DNA of 64,000 bases from Pseudomonadota bacterium (GTDB lineage: Bacteria > Pseudomonadota > Gammaproteobacteria > Burkholderiales > Burkholderiaceae_C). The DNA is taken from positions 1 through 64,000 of the forward strand of contig JAJZVU010000002.1 of NCBI GenBank assembly GCA_021845505.1. Direction: 5' to 3'. Made by a program: the position numbers and the translations under genes. Shown here in pieces: positions 1 to 10,887 of this stretch; position 1 is the first letter of the stretch, and every line of letters begins with the position of its first letter. Under the pieces are notes generated by a model. That model ran no database searches and was not told the origin of the DNA. It was given only the letters and a program-made list of their open reading frames with translations.

Positions 1-1198
1 TGGCGCTGGCCGCGTGGGCCTGGCTGGCCGCGGCGCTCGCCGGCGCGGCGGCCGCCGCCGTGCTGGCCACCGCGGCGAGCGGGGCGGCCGCCGGCGCCGA
101 GGCCTGGAGCGCCGACTCCGGCGCCGACGCGCCATGGCCGGCGCCCGGCTGCAGCGCACGCGCCGCGGCGCTGGCGCTGGCCGCCAGCCTGGCCAGCGCG
201 GCCACGTCGGCGCGCGCCTGGGCCAGCTTTTCGGCCAGCGACTGGGCGGCCTTCTGGGCGGCCAGCCAGTTGGCCTGGCCGCCCTGTCCGGGCGCGGCGA
301 CCCCGGCCTGGCTGAGCCGCAGCCTCGACTGGGGCGCCGAGGCGACCTGCTCCGGCTCGGCCACCCGGGCCTGCACCTTCCCGTGCATGCTGCGCGACGG
401 ACCCTGCTGGCGAGTCGGGCCGGCTTCGGCCAGGCGTCGCCGATAGGCGCCGAAGTCGGCGCTGTGGGCCACGATCAGCTCATGCGCCTGGCTTTCGCTG
501 AGCCGGTCGGCTTGCTGCGCCGACGGCACCTTGAGCACCGCGCCGGCCAGCAGGCGGTTGACATTGCCATCGACAAAAGCGCCGGGGTTGGCGCTGTACA
601 GCGCGGCCAGCATCTGGTCGAGCGAGACCTGGCCGCCGGCGTAGGAGCGGGCGATCGAATACAGGGTGTCGCCGCGCTGCACCGTATAGCTGTGGCCGCC
701 GGCGGCGCCCGCCGGCGCCGGCAGGCTGCGCTGCACCGCCTGCGCCATCGGCGAGCGCTCGAGCGGCGCGATCGGCGCGACCCCGGCCTCGTGGAACCCC
801 GGCGGGTCGAGCAGCAGGGTGTAGTTGCGTGTGATCTCCCCGCTCGGCCAGTAGGCGCGCACCAGCAGGTCGACGAAGGCCTCGCGCGCCGGGCGCACGC
901 CGCTCAGGTGCAGGTACGGGTGCCCGCTGGCATCGTGCTGCAGGGTCAGCGTGGCCCCGTCCAGCGCGGTGCTGTAGCTCAGGTGACGCGCCTGGTAGAG
1001 CGATCCCGGGGCGATGCCGACCTTGAGCGACTGCGCGTCGTTGGCGCTGATCTGGGTGATCTGGATGTTCGCGCTCAGCGGCTGGCCGAGCGCGGACAAC
1101 ACCACGACCTGCCCGAGTCCGAAGGCCCCGGCGACCGGCACGGCTCCCGGCAAGGCCGCCAGACAAGCCACCCCCACTGCTTGACGCCATTTGGACAC
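1..1198 (-). CDS. fimV: FimV-like pilus assembly / polarity protein, N-terminal part
   Basis: Inner-membrane, peptidoglycan-binding hub for type IV pili and polar signalling in the FimV/TspA family. The gene runs off the left edge, so only about 399 N-terminal residues are visible. A signal peptide is followed by the family hallmark AFGLGQVVVLSALGQPL, a beta-rich FimV N-terminal domain, and a LysM domain near residues 165-220 containing YTVQRGDTLYSIA. An Ala/Gln-rich, probably coiled-coil stretch then leads out of the window. I chose the GTG start because AGGGGA lies just upstream of it; an in-frame ATG 21 bp further out (1219) is the alternative. It follows asd on the same strand, an arrangement common in Burkholderiales, and fits functionally with pilT/pilU at 32-35 kb. 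Confidence 0.88.
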   Translation of the reverse strand, partial: MSKWRQAVGVACLAALPGAVPVAGAFGLGQVVVLSALGQPLSANIQITQISANDAQSLKVGIAPGSLYQARHLSYSTALDGATLTLQHDASGHPYLHLSGVRPAREAFVDLLVRAYWPSGEITRNYTLLLDPPGFHEAGVAPIAPLERSPMAQAVQRSLPAPAGAAGGHSYTVQRGDTLYSIARSYAGGQVSLDQMLAALYSANPGAFVDGNVNRLLAGAVLKVPSAQQADRLSESQAHELIVAHSADFGAYRRRLAEAGPTRQQGPSRSMHGKVQARVAEPEQVASAPQSRLRLSQAGVAAPGQGGQANWLAAQKAAQSLAEKLAQARADVAALARLAASASAAARALQPGAGHGASAPESALQASAPAAAPLAAVASTAAAAAPASAAASQAHAASA

Positions 1199-1281
1199 GT
1201 TGCTTCCCCTGATCTGCATGGTTGCCCGGCTTGCGTGTGCAATGGCAGGCTCATCCAAGGCTTGCATGCACGCTCCCATCC

Positions 1282-1305
1282 CCTTGATTCCTTGAGGCCT
1301 TGAAG
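1282..1305. repeat. Three tandem 8-bp repeats CCTTGANN
   Basis: CCTTGATT, CCTTGAGG and CCTTGAAG follow each other without a gap. They lie in the presumed leader of fimV, about 85-105 bp before its start codon. The function is unknown; such short arrays may be simple slippage products or part of a leader structure. Confidence 0.6.
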
Positions 1306-1319
1306 GGGTTACGCATGCG

Positions 1320-1325
1320 ATAGTA
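1320..1325 (-). promoter_or_regulatory. Candidate -10 element (TACTAT) for fimV
   Basis: TACTAT on the minus strand lies 121 bp before the chosen fimV start, in the 220-bp gap between asd and fimV. No convincing -35 box was seen 16-18 bp upstream. The same hexamer occurs before pilT. The rest of the gap is GC-rich and holds no gene. Confidence 0.3.
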
Positions 1326-1418
1326 ACCAATCGCCCCCGGGAAACAGGCAGGAACGGGCGTCGGCGACCGCCCGGGCGTGGCGCGCGCGCAAAGCCGGCG
1401 CCCCGCGCGCGGCCTCCA

Positions 1419-2525
1419 TCAGGCCTGCAGCACGATGCGCAGCATGCGGCGCAGCGGCTCGGCGGCGCCCCACAGCAACTGGTCGCCGACGGTGAAGGCG
1501 CTCAGGTACTGCGGCCCCATCGCCAGCTTGCGCAGCCTGCCCACCGGGATCGACAGCGTGCCGCTGACCGCCACGGGGCTGAGTTCGCGGATGCTCGCCT
1601 CGCGGGTGTTGGGCACCACCTTCACCCATTCGTTGTCGGCGGCGATCAAGGCCTCGATCTCGGTCAGCGCAAGGTCGCGCTTGAGCTTGAAGGTCAGCGC
1701 CTGGCTGTGGCAGCGCATCGTTCCGATGCGCACGCACAGGCCGTCGACCGGCACCGCCTGGGCATGGCCGAGGATCTTGTTGGCTTCGGCGCCGCCCTTC
1801 CACTCCTCGCGCGACACCCCGTTTCCCAGGTCCTTGTCGATCCACGGGATCAGGCTGCCGCCCAGCGGAACCTCGAAATGGCGCGTGTCCTCGGGCGGCA
1901 GCGCGCGCTGCACCTCGATCACCCGGCGATCGATGTCCAGGATGGCCGAGGCCGGATCGTCGAGCAGCGGGCGCACCGCGCCGTGCAGGGTGCCGAACTG
2001 GCTCAGCAGTTCGCGCATGTGCTGCGCCCCCCCGCCCGATGCGGCCTGGTAGGTCATGCTGGTCATCCATTCCACCAGGCCGGCCTTGAACAGCGCCCCC
2101 ACCCCCATCAGCATGCAACTGACGGTGCAATTGCCGCCGATCCAGTTGCGGCCGCCGCGCGCCAGCGCGGCGTCGATCAGCGGGCGGTTCACCGGATCGA
2201 GGACGATCACCGCGTCCTCGCGCATGCGCAGGGTCGACGCGGCGTCGATCCAGTGCCCGGACCAGCCGGTCGCGCGCAGCCGGTCGAACACCGCGCCGGT
2301 GTAGTCGCCGCCCTGCGCGGTGACCACGATGTCGCACGAGCGCAGCGCGTCCAGGTCATGCGCGTCGTGCAGCGCCGATCCGTCGGGCGCCTTGCCCCCG
2401 GCATTGCTGGTGGAGAAATACACCGCCTCGACCAGGTCGAGATCCCCCTCGGCGCGCATGCGCTGCATGAGCACCGAGCCCACCATTCCCCGCCAGCCCA
2501 CCAGGCCGACCCGTTGCTTGGCCAT
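1419..2525 (-). CDS. asd: Aspartate-semialdehyde dehydrogenase
   Basis: Reduces aspartyl phosphate to aspartate semialdehyde with NADPH, the branch point to lysine/diaminopimelate, threonine and methionine. It has 368 residues, the normal size for the Gram-negative enzyme. Visible features are the nucleotide-binding [13 protein letters not shown] near residue 7, the catalytic cysteine C133 in [11 protein letters not shown], and the acid-base histidine H273 in [10 protein letters not shown]. The ATG start gives the usual family N-terminus. It lies 45 bp after leuB on the same strand, so it probably belongs to the leuCDB-asd transcription unit. Confidence 0.97.
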   Translation of the reverse strand: MAKQRVGLVGWRGMVGSVLMQRMRAEGDLDLVEAVYFSTSNAGGKAPDGSALHDAHDLDALRSCDIVVTAQGGDYTGAVFDRLRATGWSGHWIDAASTLRMREDAVIVLDPVNRPLIDAALARGGRNWIGGNCTVSCMLMGVGALFKAGLVEWMTSMTYQAASGGGAQHMRELLSQFGTLHGAVRPLLDDPASAILDIDRRVIEVQRALPPEDTRHFEVPLGGSLIPWIDKDLGNGVSREEWKGGAEANKILGHAQAVPVDGLCVRIGTMRCHSQALTFKLKRDLALTEIEALIAADNEWVKVVPNTREASIRELSPVAVSGTLSIPVGRLRKLAMGPQYLSAFTVGDQLLWGAAEPLRRMLRIVLQA

Positions 2526-2570
2526 GTTCCCGTGCCTTCCGTGTGCGTTCCCGATCGGCCGCGCGGCCGA

Positions 2571-3665
2571 TCAACCCAGCGCCGCGACCACCGCGTCGCC
2601 CATTTGCGCAGTGCCCACGCTGCGCGTGCCCGGCTCGGCGATGTCGGCGGTGCGCAGGCCCTGCTGCAGCACCTTGCGCACCGCCTGCTCGACCTGCAGC
2701 GCCGCCTCGGGCTGGCCCAGCGAGTAGCGCAGCATCATCGCCGCGCTGAGGATGGTCGCCAGCGGGTTGGCCAGGCCGCGCCCGGCGATGTCGGGGGCCG
2801 AGCCGTGCGAGGGCTCGTACAGCCCGCGCCCGCCCTCGCCCAGCGAGGCCGACGGCAGCATGCCGATCGAGCCGGTGAGCATCGCCGCCTCGTCGGACAG
2901 GATGTCGCCGAACATGTTGCCGGTGACGACCACGTCGAACTTCTTCGGCGCCCGCACCAGTTGCATCGCCGCGTTGTCCACGTACATGTGCTCGAGCTCG
3001 ATGTCGGGGTACTGCCGGTGCACCTCGCCGACCACGTCCTTCCAGAACTGGAAGGTCTCGAGCACGTTGGCCTTGTCGACGCTGGTCACCCGGCCCGCAT
3101 GCCCGGCCGCCTTGCGCTTGCGCGCCGCCTGGAACGCCACGTGGGCGATGCGCTCGATCTCGGGTCGGCTGTAGCGCATGGTGTCGAAGGCCTCCGGCTG
3201 GCCCGCGAAGGCGCCGTCGGGGGCGTCGCGCCGGCCGCGGGGCTGGCCGAAGTAGATGTCGCCGGTCAACTCCCGCACGATGAGGATGTCCAGACCCGAA
3301 ACGACCTCGGGTTTCAGCGACGACGCCTGCGCGAGTTCGGGATAGAGGATCGCCGGGCGCAGGTTCGCGAACAGCCCGAGGTTCCTGCGCAGCCCCAGGA
3401 TCGCCTGCTCGGGCCGCAGCGCTCGCTCCAGCGCATCGAAGCGCGGGTCGCCGACGGCGCCGAACAGCACCGCGTCGGCCTTGGCGGCCAGCTCCAGCGT
3501 GGCCGGCGGCAGCGGATGGCCGTGGCGCTCGTAGGCGGTGCCGCCGACGTCGGCGAAGGCGAACTCCATCTGAAGGCCGCGCGCGCGCAGCCGCTCGAGC
3601 ACGCGCATGGCCTGCTCGATGATCTCGGGGCCGATCCCGTCGCCGGGCAGGACTGCAATGTTCAT
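2571..3665 (-). CDS. leuB: 3-isopropylmalate dehydrogenase
   Basis: Oxidatively decarboxylates 3-isopropylmalate to 2-oxoisocaproate with NAD, the third step specific to leucine synthesis. The 364-residue protein begins [15 protein letters not shown], the classic start of the isocitrate/isopropylmalate dehydrogenase family. It has the substrate-binding arginines in [13 protein letters not shown] and the metal-binding aspartates in [14 protein letters not shown]. The adenosine-binding segment [16 protein letters not shown] follows. It lies 36 bp after leuD in the same operon. Confidence 0.97.
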   Translation of the reverse strand: MNIAVLPGDGIGPEIIEQAMRVLERLRARGLQMEFAFADVGGTAYERHGHPLPPATLELAAKADAVLFGAVGDPRFDALERALRPEQAILGLRRNLGLFANLRPAILYPELAQASSLKPEVVSGLDILIVRELTGDIYFGQPRGRRDAPDGAFAGQPEAFDTMRYSRPEIERIAHVAFQAARKRKAAGHAGRVTSVDKANVLETFQFWKDVVGEVHRQYPDIELEHMYVDNAAMQLVRAPKKFDVVVTGNMFGDILSDEAAMLTGSIGMLPSASLGEGGRGLYEPSHGSAPDIAGRGLANPLATILSAAMMLRYSLGQPEAALQVEQAVRKVLQQGLRTADIAEPGTRSVGTAQMGDAVVAALG

Positions 3666-3701
3666 GGCTCGAAAGGCAGCAAGGGACGGTTCAGGGGGTG
3701 T

Positions 3702-4349
3702 TCACAGGATGCGATGCGCCAGCCAGGGCATGCGGGCAATGCGCTCGGCCTCGTAGGCTCGCACCTTGTCGGACTTGCGCAGCGTCAGGCCGATTTCGTC
3801 GAGCCCGCCGACCAGGCAGTTCTTGCGGAATTCGGTGATCTCGAAGGGCAACTCGCTGCCGTCGGGCTTGACCACGCGCTGGCGCGGCAGGTCGACGCTC
3901 AGCGTGTAGCCGACGAAGCCGGCGACCTCGTCGAACAGCCGCGCCACCTCGTGCTCGGGCAGCACGATGGGCAGCAGTCCGGTCTTGAAGCAGTTGTTGT
4001 AGAAGATGTCGGCGAACGACGGCGCGATCAGCGCGCGGATTCCCCACTGCTCGATCGCCCACGGCGCGTGCTCGCGCGAGGAGCCGCAGCCGAAGTTCTT
4101 GCGCGCCAGCATGATGCTGGCCCCCTGGTAGCGCGGCTGGTTGAGCACGAAGTCGGGGTTGGGCCGGCGCGACGCCGGGTCCTGCCCCGGCTCGCCGTGG
4201 TCGAGGTAGCGCCACTCGTCGAACAGGTTCGGGCCGAAGCCGGTGCGCCGGATCGACTTGAGGAACTGCTTGGGGATGATCGCGTCGGTGTCGACGTTCT
4301 CCCGATCGATCGGCACCACCACGCCCTTGTGCACGGTGAAGGCTTGCAT
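3702..4349 (-). CDS. leuD: 3-isopropylmalate dehydratase small subunit
   Basis: Swivelling-domain subunit that pairs with LeuC to isomerise 2-isopropylmalate to 3-isopropylmalate. It has 215 residues, the usual length. It begins [15 protein letters not shown] and carries the conserved [16 protein letters not shown] loop that completes the substrate site. A longer reading frame continues upstream through leuC in another phase. The true start is set by AAAGGA just before this ATG and by homology. Only 11 bp separate it from leuC, so translational coupling is likely. Confidence 0.96.
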   Translation of the reverse strand: MQAFTVHKGVVVPIDRENVDTDAIIPKQFLKSIRRTGFGPNLFDEWRYLDHGEPGQDPASRRPNPDFVLNQPRYQGASIMLARKNFGCGSSREHAPWAIEQWGIRALIAPSFADIFYNNCFKTGLLPIVLPEHEVARLFDEVAGFVGYTLSVDLPRQRVVKPDGSELPFEITEFRKNCLVGGLDEIGLTLRKSDKVRAYEAERIARMPWLAHRIL

Positions 4350-4360
4350 GACGGTTCCTT

Positions 4361-5761
4361 TCAGAGCGCGCGCACGTCGACGAAATGGCCGGCGACCGCG
4401 GCCGCCGCGGCCATCGCCGGGCTCAGCAGGTGGGTGCGCCCGCCCTGCCCCTGGCGACCCTCGAAATTGCGGTTCGAGGTCGAGGCGCAGCGTTCGCCCG
4501 GCTCCAGGCGGTCGGCGTTCATCGCCAGACACATCGAGCACCCCGGTTCGCGCCACTCGAAGCCGGCGGCGCGGAAGATCCGGTCCAGGCCCTCGCGCTC
4601 GGCCTGCGCCTTGACCAGCCCCGAGCCGGGCACCGCCAGCGCCAGCCGCACGTTGGAGGCGATGCGCTTGCCGGCCAGCACGCGCGCGGCGTCGCGCAGG
4701 TCCTCGATGCGCGAGTTGGTGCAGGAGCCGATGAACACCTTGTCGATGCGGATGTCGGCCATCGGCTTGCCCGGCTGCAGGTTCATGTACTCGAGCGCGC
4801 GCTCCATGGCCGAGCGCTTGACCGGATCGGTCTGCTTGTCCGGATCGGGAACCCGCTCGTCGATGGCCACGACCATCTCGGGCGAGGTGCCCCAGGTCAC
4901 CTGCGGGCGGATGCGCGAGGCGTCGATGTCCACGCGCACATCGAAGCGGGCGTCGGGGTCGGAATGCAGGCCGCGCCAGTAGCCCTGCGCCTGCTGCCAT
5001 TCGACGCCCTGCGGCGCGAACGGCCGGCCCTGGATGTAGCGCAGCGTGGTCTCGTCGACCGCCACCAGCCCGGCGCGCGCGCCGGCCTCGATGGCCATGT
5101 TGCACAGGGTCATGCGGCCTTCCATGCTCAGCGCGCGCACCGCCGGGCCGGCGAACTCGATGGTGCTGCCGGTGCCGCCGGCGGTGCCGATGCTGCCGAT
5201 CACGGCCAGCGCCAGGTCCTTGGCGGTGCAACCGGGCTGCAGGCCGCCGGAGGCCCACACCAGCATGTTCTTCATCTTGCGCGCCAGCAGGGTCTGCGTG
5301 GCCAGCACATGCTCGACCTCGCTGGTGCCGATGCCGAAGGCCAGCGCGCCGAAGGCACCGTGGGTGCTGGTGTGCGAGTCCCCGCACACCACCGTCATGC
5401 CCGGCAGGGTCGCGCCCTGCTCGGGACCGATGACGTGCACGATGCCCTGGCGGCGGTCGTTCATCTTGAACTGGGTGATGCCGCTGGCGTCGCAGTTGCG
5501 GTCCAGCGTGTCCACCTGCAGCCGCGACACCGGGTCGGCGATGCCCTGCGCGCGGTCGGTGGTCGGCACGTTGTGGTCGGACACCGCCAGGTTGGCGCTG
5601 ATGCGCCAGACCTTGCGCCCGGCCAGCTGCAGCCCCTCGAAGGCCTGCGGGCTGGTGACCTCGTGCACCAGGTGGCGGTCGATGTACAGGAGCGCGGTGC
5701 CGTCGGGTTCGACGTCCACCACATGCTCGTCCCAGAGTTTGTCGTAGAGGGTGCGTGCCAT
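4361..5761 (-). CDS. leuC: 3-isopropylmalate dehydratase large subunit
   Basis: Aconitase-family [4Fe-4S] subunit of isopropylmalate isomerase. It has 466 residues, full length. The cluster cysteines are visible as C347 in GSCTNSR and C408/C411 in GCSMCLAM, and the [12 protein letters not shown] motif lies near residue 127. It is the first gene of leuC-leuD-leuB-asd. A strong hairpin with a T-tract ends about 33 bp before the start, so either the leu genes have their own promoter inside the short gap or gltA read-through is attenuated there. Confidence 0.97.
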   Translation of the reverse strand: MARTLYDKLWDEHVVDVEPDGTALLYIDRHLVHEVTSPQAFEGLQLAGRKVWRISANLAVSDHNVPTTDRAQGIADPVSRLQVDTLDRNCDASGITQFKMNDRRQGIVHVIGPEQGATLPGMTVVCGDSHTSTHGAFGALAFGIGTSEVEHVLATQTLLARKMKNMLVWASGGLQPGCTAKDLALAVIGSIGTAGGTGSTIEFAGPAVRALSMEGRMTLCNMAIEAGARAGLVAVDETTLRYIQGRPFAPQGVEWQQAQGYWRGLHSDPDARFDVRVDIDASRIRPQVTWGTSPEMVVAIDERVPDPDKQTDPVKRSAMERALEYMNLQPGKPMADIRIDKVFIGSCTNSRIEDLRDAARVLAGKRIASNVRLALAVPGSGLVKAQAEREGLDRIFRAAGFEWREPGCSMCLAMNADRLEPGERCASTSNRNFEGRQGQGGRTHLLSPAMAAAAAVAGHFVDVRAL

Positions 5762-5793
5762 CGAGGTCGGGCCGGCTGGCGGCCGGCAAAGGC

Positions 5794-5833
5794 AAAAAGG
5801 GCCCGCCGCGCCATCGAGGCGCGGCAGCAGCCC
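5794..5833 (-). terminator. Intrinsic terminator or attenuator between gltA and leuC
   Basis: On the minus strand GCCGCGCC-TCGAT-GGCGCGGC forms an 8-bp perfect stem, extended by an outer GGGC/GCCC pair and followed by TTTTT. It lies 41 bp after the gltA stop and just before leuC. It would end gltA transcription or act as an attenuator for the leu genes. I saw no leader peptide rich in Leu codons. Confidence 0.65.
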
Positions 5834-5873
5834 TGGATTTTAAGGGGATGCCGCGCTGCGCGGCGCCCCCGCC

Positions 5874-7187
<1,314 letters not shown>

Positions 7188-7229
7188 CGTGGACTCCGGA
7201 GGGAAAGGATCGTGCGGTACGGCCGGTGG

Positions 7230-7511
7230 TCAGTCGGCGCGCAGCAGGTCGAGCAGGCCCAGGCGCTGCGCCGCCCGTGCCTGCGCGGGCGGCTCGATGT
7301 GGCCGAGCAGCAGCGCCAGCAGGGTCTGGTCGTCGATGTCGAGCAACTCGCCGAGCGCGGCGACCTGCGCCGGCTGCAGCGAATCGCCGTGGCGTGCAAA
7401 GAAGCGTGTGAACAGCAGGTCGTTCTCCAGCAAGCCGCGGCGCGCGCGCCAGCGCAGCCGCCGCAGCGCGGCGGCGTCGTCGGTCGGCACGTCGGCGGGC
7501 TGCATGGCCAT
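7230..7511 (-). CDS. sdhE: FAD assembly factor SdhE
   Basis: Small chaperone that promotes covalent flavinylation of SdhA. The 93-residue protein contains the signature RARRGLLENDLLF near residues 22-34, corresponding to the conserved RRGxxE motif. The remainder is predicted helical and acidic, as in the YgfY/SDHAF2 family. It sits 6 bp after sdhB and before gltA, the typical betaproteobacterial position. Confidence 0.92.
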   Translation of the reverse strand: MAMQPADVPTDDAAALRRLRWRARRGLLENDLLFTRFFARHGDSLQPAQVAALGELLDIDDQTLLALLLGHIEPPAQARAAQRLGLLDLLRAD

Positions 7512-7517
7512 CGCCGA

Positions 7518-8228
7518 TCAGACCGCCCGCCGCAGCATCAGGTCCTTGATGCTGCCGATGGCGCGCGTCGGGTTCAGCTCCTTGGGGCAGACGTCGACGC
7601 AGTTCATGATGGTGCGGCAGCGGAACAGGCGATAGGGATCCTCCAGGTCGTCCAGTCGCGCGCCGGTGGCCTCGTCGCGGCTGTCGGCGATGAAGCGATA
7701 GGCCTGCAGCAACCCGGCCGGGCCGACGAACTTGTCGGGGTTCCACCAGAAGCTCGGGCACGAGGTCGAGCAGCTCGCGCACAGGATGCATTCGTACAGG
7801 CCGTCGAGCACCTCGCGCTGCTCGGGGCTCTGCAGCCGCTCCTTCTCCGGCGGCGGGGTGTCGTTGATCAGGTACGGCTTGACCGAGTGGTACTGCTTGA
7901 AGAACTGGGTCATGTCGACGATCAGGTCGCGGATCACCGGCAGTCCGGGCAGCGGCTTGAGCACCACCGGCTCCTTCAGCGTGAGCAGGTTGGTGGTGCA
8001 GGTCAGGCCGTTCTTGCCGTTGATGTTCATGCCGTCCGATCCGCACACCCCCTCGCGGCAGGAGCGGCGGAAGGCCAGCGTCTCGTCGACGTCGGCCTTG
8101 ATGCGCATCAGCGCGTCGAGCAGCATCTTGTCGTTGTGCTGCAACTCGACCTCGTAGTCCTTCATGTACGGCCGCTCGTCCCGGTCGGGGTCGTAGCGGT
8201 AGATCGAAAACTTCATTCTGCGGGTCAT
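7518..8228 (-). CDS. sdhB: Succinate dehydrogenase iron-sulfur subunit
   Basis: Carries electrons from the flavin to ubiquinone through three clusters. In 236 residues the [2Fe-2S] ligands are C57, C62, D65 and C77 (the Asp in CREGVCGSD is normal for SdhB). The [4Fe-4S] and [3Fe-4S] sites are formed by CILCASCSTSCP (147-158) and by C204, C210 and C214. MTRRMKFSIYRY may start at the first or second Met. The gap to sdhA is 9 bp. Confidence 0.97.
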   Translation of the reverse strand: MTRRMKFSIYRYDPDRDERPYMKDYEVELQHNDKMLLDALMRIKADVDETLAFRRSCREGVCGSDGMNINGKNGLTCTTNLLTLKEPVVLKPLPGLPVIRDLIVDMTQFFKQYHSVKPYLINDTPPPEKERLQSPEQREVLDGLYECILCASCSTSCPSFWWNPDKFVGPAGLLQAYRFIADSRDEATGARLDDLEDPYRLFRCRTIMNCVDVCPKELNPTRAIGSIKDLMLRRAV

Positions 8229-8237
8229 CGTCGCCTC

Positions 8238-10001
8238 TCAGAAGGTGCGAGCCTTGGGCTGGAAGGTGTCCACGCTCAGCGGCTTCATCTGCACCGCGCG
8301 GTACGCCAGCCGGCTGCCGTCGCGGAACCACAGGGTGTGCTTGAGCCAGTTCGCGTCGTCGCGCTCCGGATGGTCGCGATGCGAATGCGCGCCGCGGCTT
8401 TCCTGGCGTGCCTCGGCCGAGACCATGGTCGCCTTGGCGGTCTCGATCAGGTTCTCGACCTCCAGCGCCTCGACGCGGGCGGTGTTGAACACCTTCGACT
8501 TGTCCTTCAGGTGGATCGAGTGCACCCGCTTCTCGATTTCGGCGATCTGCGCGACCCCTTCGTGCATCAGGTCCGAGGTGCGGAACACCCCGCAATGCTT
8601 CTGCATGGTCGTGCGGATGGCCTGCGCCACGTCCTGGATCGCCTCGCCGCTGCTCGACGACTCCAGGCGCGCCAGGCGCGCCAGCGGCGCGTCGGCGCAG
8701 TCGCGCGGGAGTTCCCGGTGCGGCGCGCGCACGACTTCGCTGTCGGCGATGTGGCGCCCCGCCGAACGCCCGAACACCACCAGGTCGAGCAGGGAGTTGG
8801 TGCCCAGGCGGTTGGCGCCGTGCACGCTGACGCAGGAGCACTCGCCGATGGCGTACAGGCCGTGGACCACCTGCTCGCCGCCGTCGGAGCCGACCGTCAG
8901 CACCTGGCTGTGAATGTTCGTCGGGATGCCGCCCATCTGGTAATGGATCGTCGGCACCACGGGGATCGGCTCCTTGGTGCAGTCGACGTTGGCGAACTTG
9001 CGCGCGATCTCGGCGATCGACGGCAGGCGCTTGTGGATGGTCTCGGCGCCCAGGTGGTCGAGCTTGAGCAGCACGTGGTCCTTGTGCGGCCCCACGCCAC
9101 GGCCTTCCTTGATCTCCTGGTCCATCGCGCGGGACACGAAGTCGCGCGGCGCCAGGTCCTTGTAGGTCGGCGCGTAGCGCTCCATGAAGCGCTCGCCCTC
9201 GGAGTTCAGCAGGATGCCTCCCTCGCCGCGGACGCCCTCGGTGATCAGCACCCCGGCGCCGGCCACCCCGGTGGGGTGGAACTGCCAGAACTCCATGTCC
9301 TGCAGCGGAATGCCGGCGCGCGCGGCCATGCCGATGCCGTCGCCGGTATTGATGTAGGCGTTGGTCGAGGCTGCGAAGATGCGCCCGGCGCCGCCGGTGG
9401 CCAGCACCGTGGCCTTGGCCTGCAGCACGCTGACCTCGCCGGTCTCCATGTCCATCGCCACCACGCCCAGCACGTCGCCGTCGCTGCCGCGGATCAGGTC
9501 CAGCGCCATCCACTCGACGAAAAAGCGCGTGCGCGCCGCGACGTTCTGCTGGTACAGGGTGTGCAGCAGCGCATGACCGGTGCGGTCGGCCGCAGCGCAG
9601 GCGCGCTGCACCGGCTTCTCGCCCAGGTTGGCCGTGTGGCCGCCGAAGGGTCGCTGGTAGATGGTCCCGTCGGGATTGCGGTCGAAGGGCATTCCCATGT
9701 GCTCGAGCTCGTACACGGCGCTCGGCGCCTCGCGGCACATGAACTCGATCGCGTCCTGGTCACCCAGGTAATCCGACCCCTTGACGGTGTCGAACATGTG
9801 CCAGTACCAGTTGTCCTCGCTCATGTTGCCCAGCGAGGCGGAAATTCCGCCCTGCGCGGCGACGGTGTGCGAGCGCGTCGGGAACACCTTGGACAGCACC
9901 GCCACGTCCAGGCCGGCGCGCGCCAGCTGCAGCGCGCAGCGCAGGCCGGAGCCGCCGGCGCCGACGACGACGACGTCGAATTTGCGTTGGTTCGGTTGCA
10001 C
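8238..10001 (-). CDS. sdhA: Succinate dehydrogenase flavoprotein subunit
   Basis: Catalytic subunit oxidising succinate to fumarate on the cytoplasmic face. It is 587 residues, full length. The N-terminal FAD-binding [14 protein letters not shown] is followed by H45 in [10 protein letters not shown], the covalent FAD attachment site. The active-site segment [15 protein letters not shown] and the [16 protein letters not shown] region also match the family. It starts 3 bp after the sdhD stop, so translation is coupled. Confidence 0.98.
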   Translation of the reverse strand: MQPNQRKFDVVVVGAGGSGLRCALQLARAGLDVAVLSKVFPTRSHTVAAQGGISASLGNMSEDNWYWHMFDTVKGSDYLGDQDAIEFMCREAPSAVYELEHMGMPFDRNPDGTIYQRPFGGHTANLGEKPVQRACAAADRTGHALLHTLYQQNVAARTRFFVEWMALDLIRGSDGDVLGVVAMDMETGEVSVLQAKATVLATGGAGRIFAASTNAYINTGDGIGMAARAGIPLQDMEFWQFHPTGVAGAGVLITEGVRGEGGILLNSEGERFMERYAPTYKDLAPRDFVSRAMDQEIKEGRGVGPHKDHVLLKLDHLGAETIHKRLPSIAEIARKFANVDCTKEPIPVVPTIHYQMGGIPTNIHSQVLTVGSDGGEQVVHGLYAIGECSCVSVHGANRLGTNSLLDLVVFGRSAGRHIADSEVVRAPHRELPRDCADAPLARLARLESSSSGEAIQDVAQAIRTTMQKHCGVFRTSDLMHEGVAQIAEIEKRVHSIHLKDKSKVFNTARVEALEVENLIETAKATMVSAEARQESRGAHSHRDHPERDDANWLKHTLWFRDGSRLAYRAVQMKPLSVDTFQPKARTF

Positions 10002-10004
10002 GGA

Positions 10005-10370
10005 TCAAACCCTCCACAGGACCTGCACCGCTCCGCCGATGCAGGCGAGCAGCCAGACGATGGTCAGCACCTGCAGGCTCAGGCGCAGCCCGACCGGCTT
10101 GACGTAGTCCATCCAGATGTCGCGCACGCCGACCCAGACGTGGAACAGCAGCGCGAGAAAGGCGACCAGGCTGAACAGCTTCATCGCCTGGTTGGCGAAC
10201 AGCGCCTGCCAGCGCGCGTAGTCGAGCGTGCCCGGCCACAACGCGAAGCCCAGCATGAACAGGGTGAACGCGGCCAGCACCACCGCGGTGACCCTCTGCG
10301 CCAGCCAGTCGCGCAGCCCGTAGCGGGCGCCGACGACCAGGCGATGCGAACCGTAATCGATTGCAGGCAT
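10005..10370 (-). CDS. sdhD: Succinate dehydrogenase membrane anchor subunit
   Basis: One of two membrane anchors binding heme b and ubiquinone. It has 121 residues with three hydrophobic helices (about 25-45, 63-83 and 97-118). The family motif FHVWVGVRDIWMDYVKP contains the candidate heme-ligand histidine and the quinone-site Asp-Tyr pair. It is one base from sdhC. Confidence 0.94.
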   Translation of the reverse strand: MPAIDYGSHRLVVGARYGLRDWLAQRVTAVVLAAFTLFMLGFALWPGTLDYARWQALFANQAMKLFSLVAFLALLFHVWVGVRDIWMDYVKPVGLRLSLQVLTIVWLLACIGGAVQVLWRV

Positions 10371-10371
10371 G

Positions 10372-10785
10372 TCAGGCTCCGGAAAAGAGGTAGACCGCGA
10401 AGGCCGCCGTGGCCAGCAGCGAAACCACCAGCACCGAGACCGCGCTGCGGCGGCCTGCTTCCTTGGACACCATGCGCGGGCAGATGTCGGAGGCCAGGTG
10501 GCGCAGCCCCGCGCACAGGTGGTGCGCGAGGCCCCAGAACAGCACCAGCGCGACCACGCGCATCGGCCACGACCCCAGCACGCCGGCCACCTCGGCGAAG
10601 CCCTGCGCCGAGCTCAGGCTGAGGTGGAACGCCCACAGCACCAGCGGCAGCAGCACGAACATCAGCGCGCCGCTGATGCGGTGCAGGATCGACACGGTCG
10701 CAGCCAGCGGCATGCGATAACTCAGGATGTCCCCGATTCCGATGTTGCGGAACTCGGGCCTTGCGGTCTTCTGGACGGGTGGCAT
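10372..10785 (-). CDS. sdhC: Succinate dehydrogenase cytochrome b556 subunit
   Basis: Membrane anchor with heme and quinone contacts. The 137-residue protein has three predicted helices and the Sdh_cyt signature SILHRISGALMF near residues 32-43. The heme-region histidines are in LAHHLCAGLRHLASD. It is the first gene of the operon, 102 bp downstream of the gntR stop. The gap has a TAAACT -10-like hexamer but no clear -35. Confidence 0.95.
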   Translation of the reverse strand: MPPVQKTARPEFRNIGIGDILSYRMPLAATVSILHRISGALMFVLLPLVLWAFHLSLSSAQGFAEVAGVLGSWPMRVVALVLFWGLAHHLCAGLRHLASDICPRMVSKEAGRRSAVSVLVVSLLATAAFAVYLFSGA

Positions 10786-10887
10786 GTTGGTGGCCTCGCT
10801 TGCAGGTTACCGTGCGAGTTTATTGCGTGGAATCGATGGCGGCATGACCGATCGCGGCGTCGGCGCCGGTTGCGCCGGGCGCCCGGC

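Noticed and set aside
480-1190. Separate 236-codon minus-strand gene inside fimV
   Set aside because: Wrong phase; the neighbouring frame encodes the signal peptide, FimV hallmark and LysM domain.
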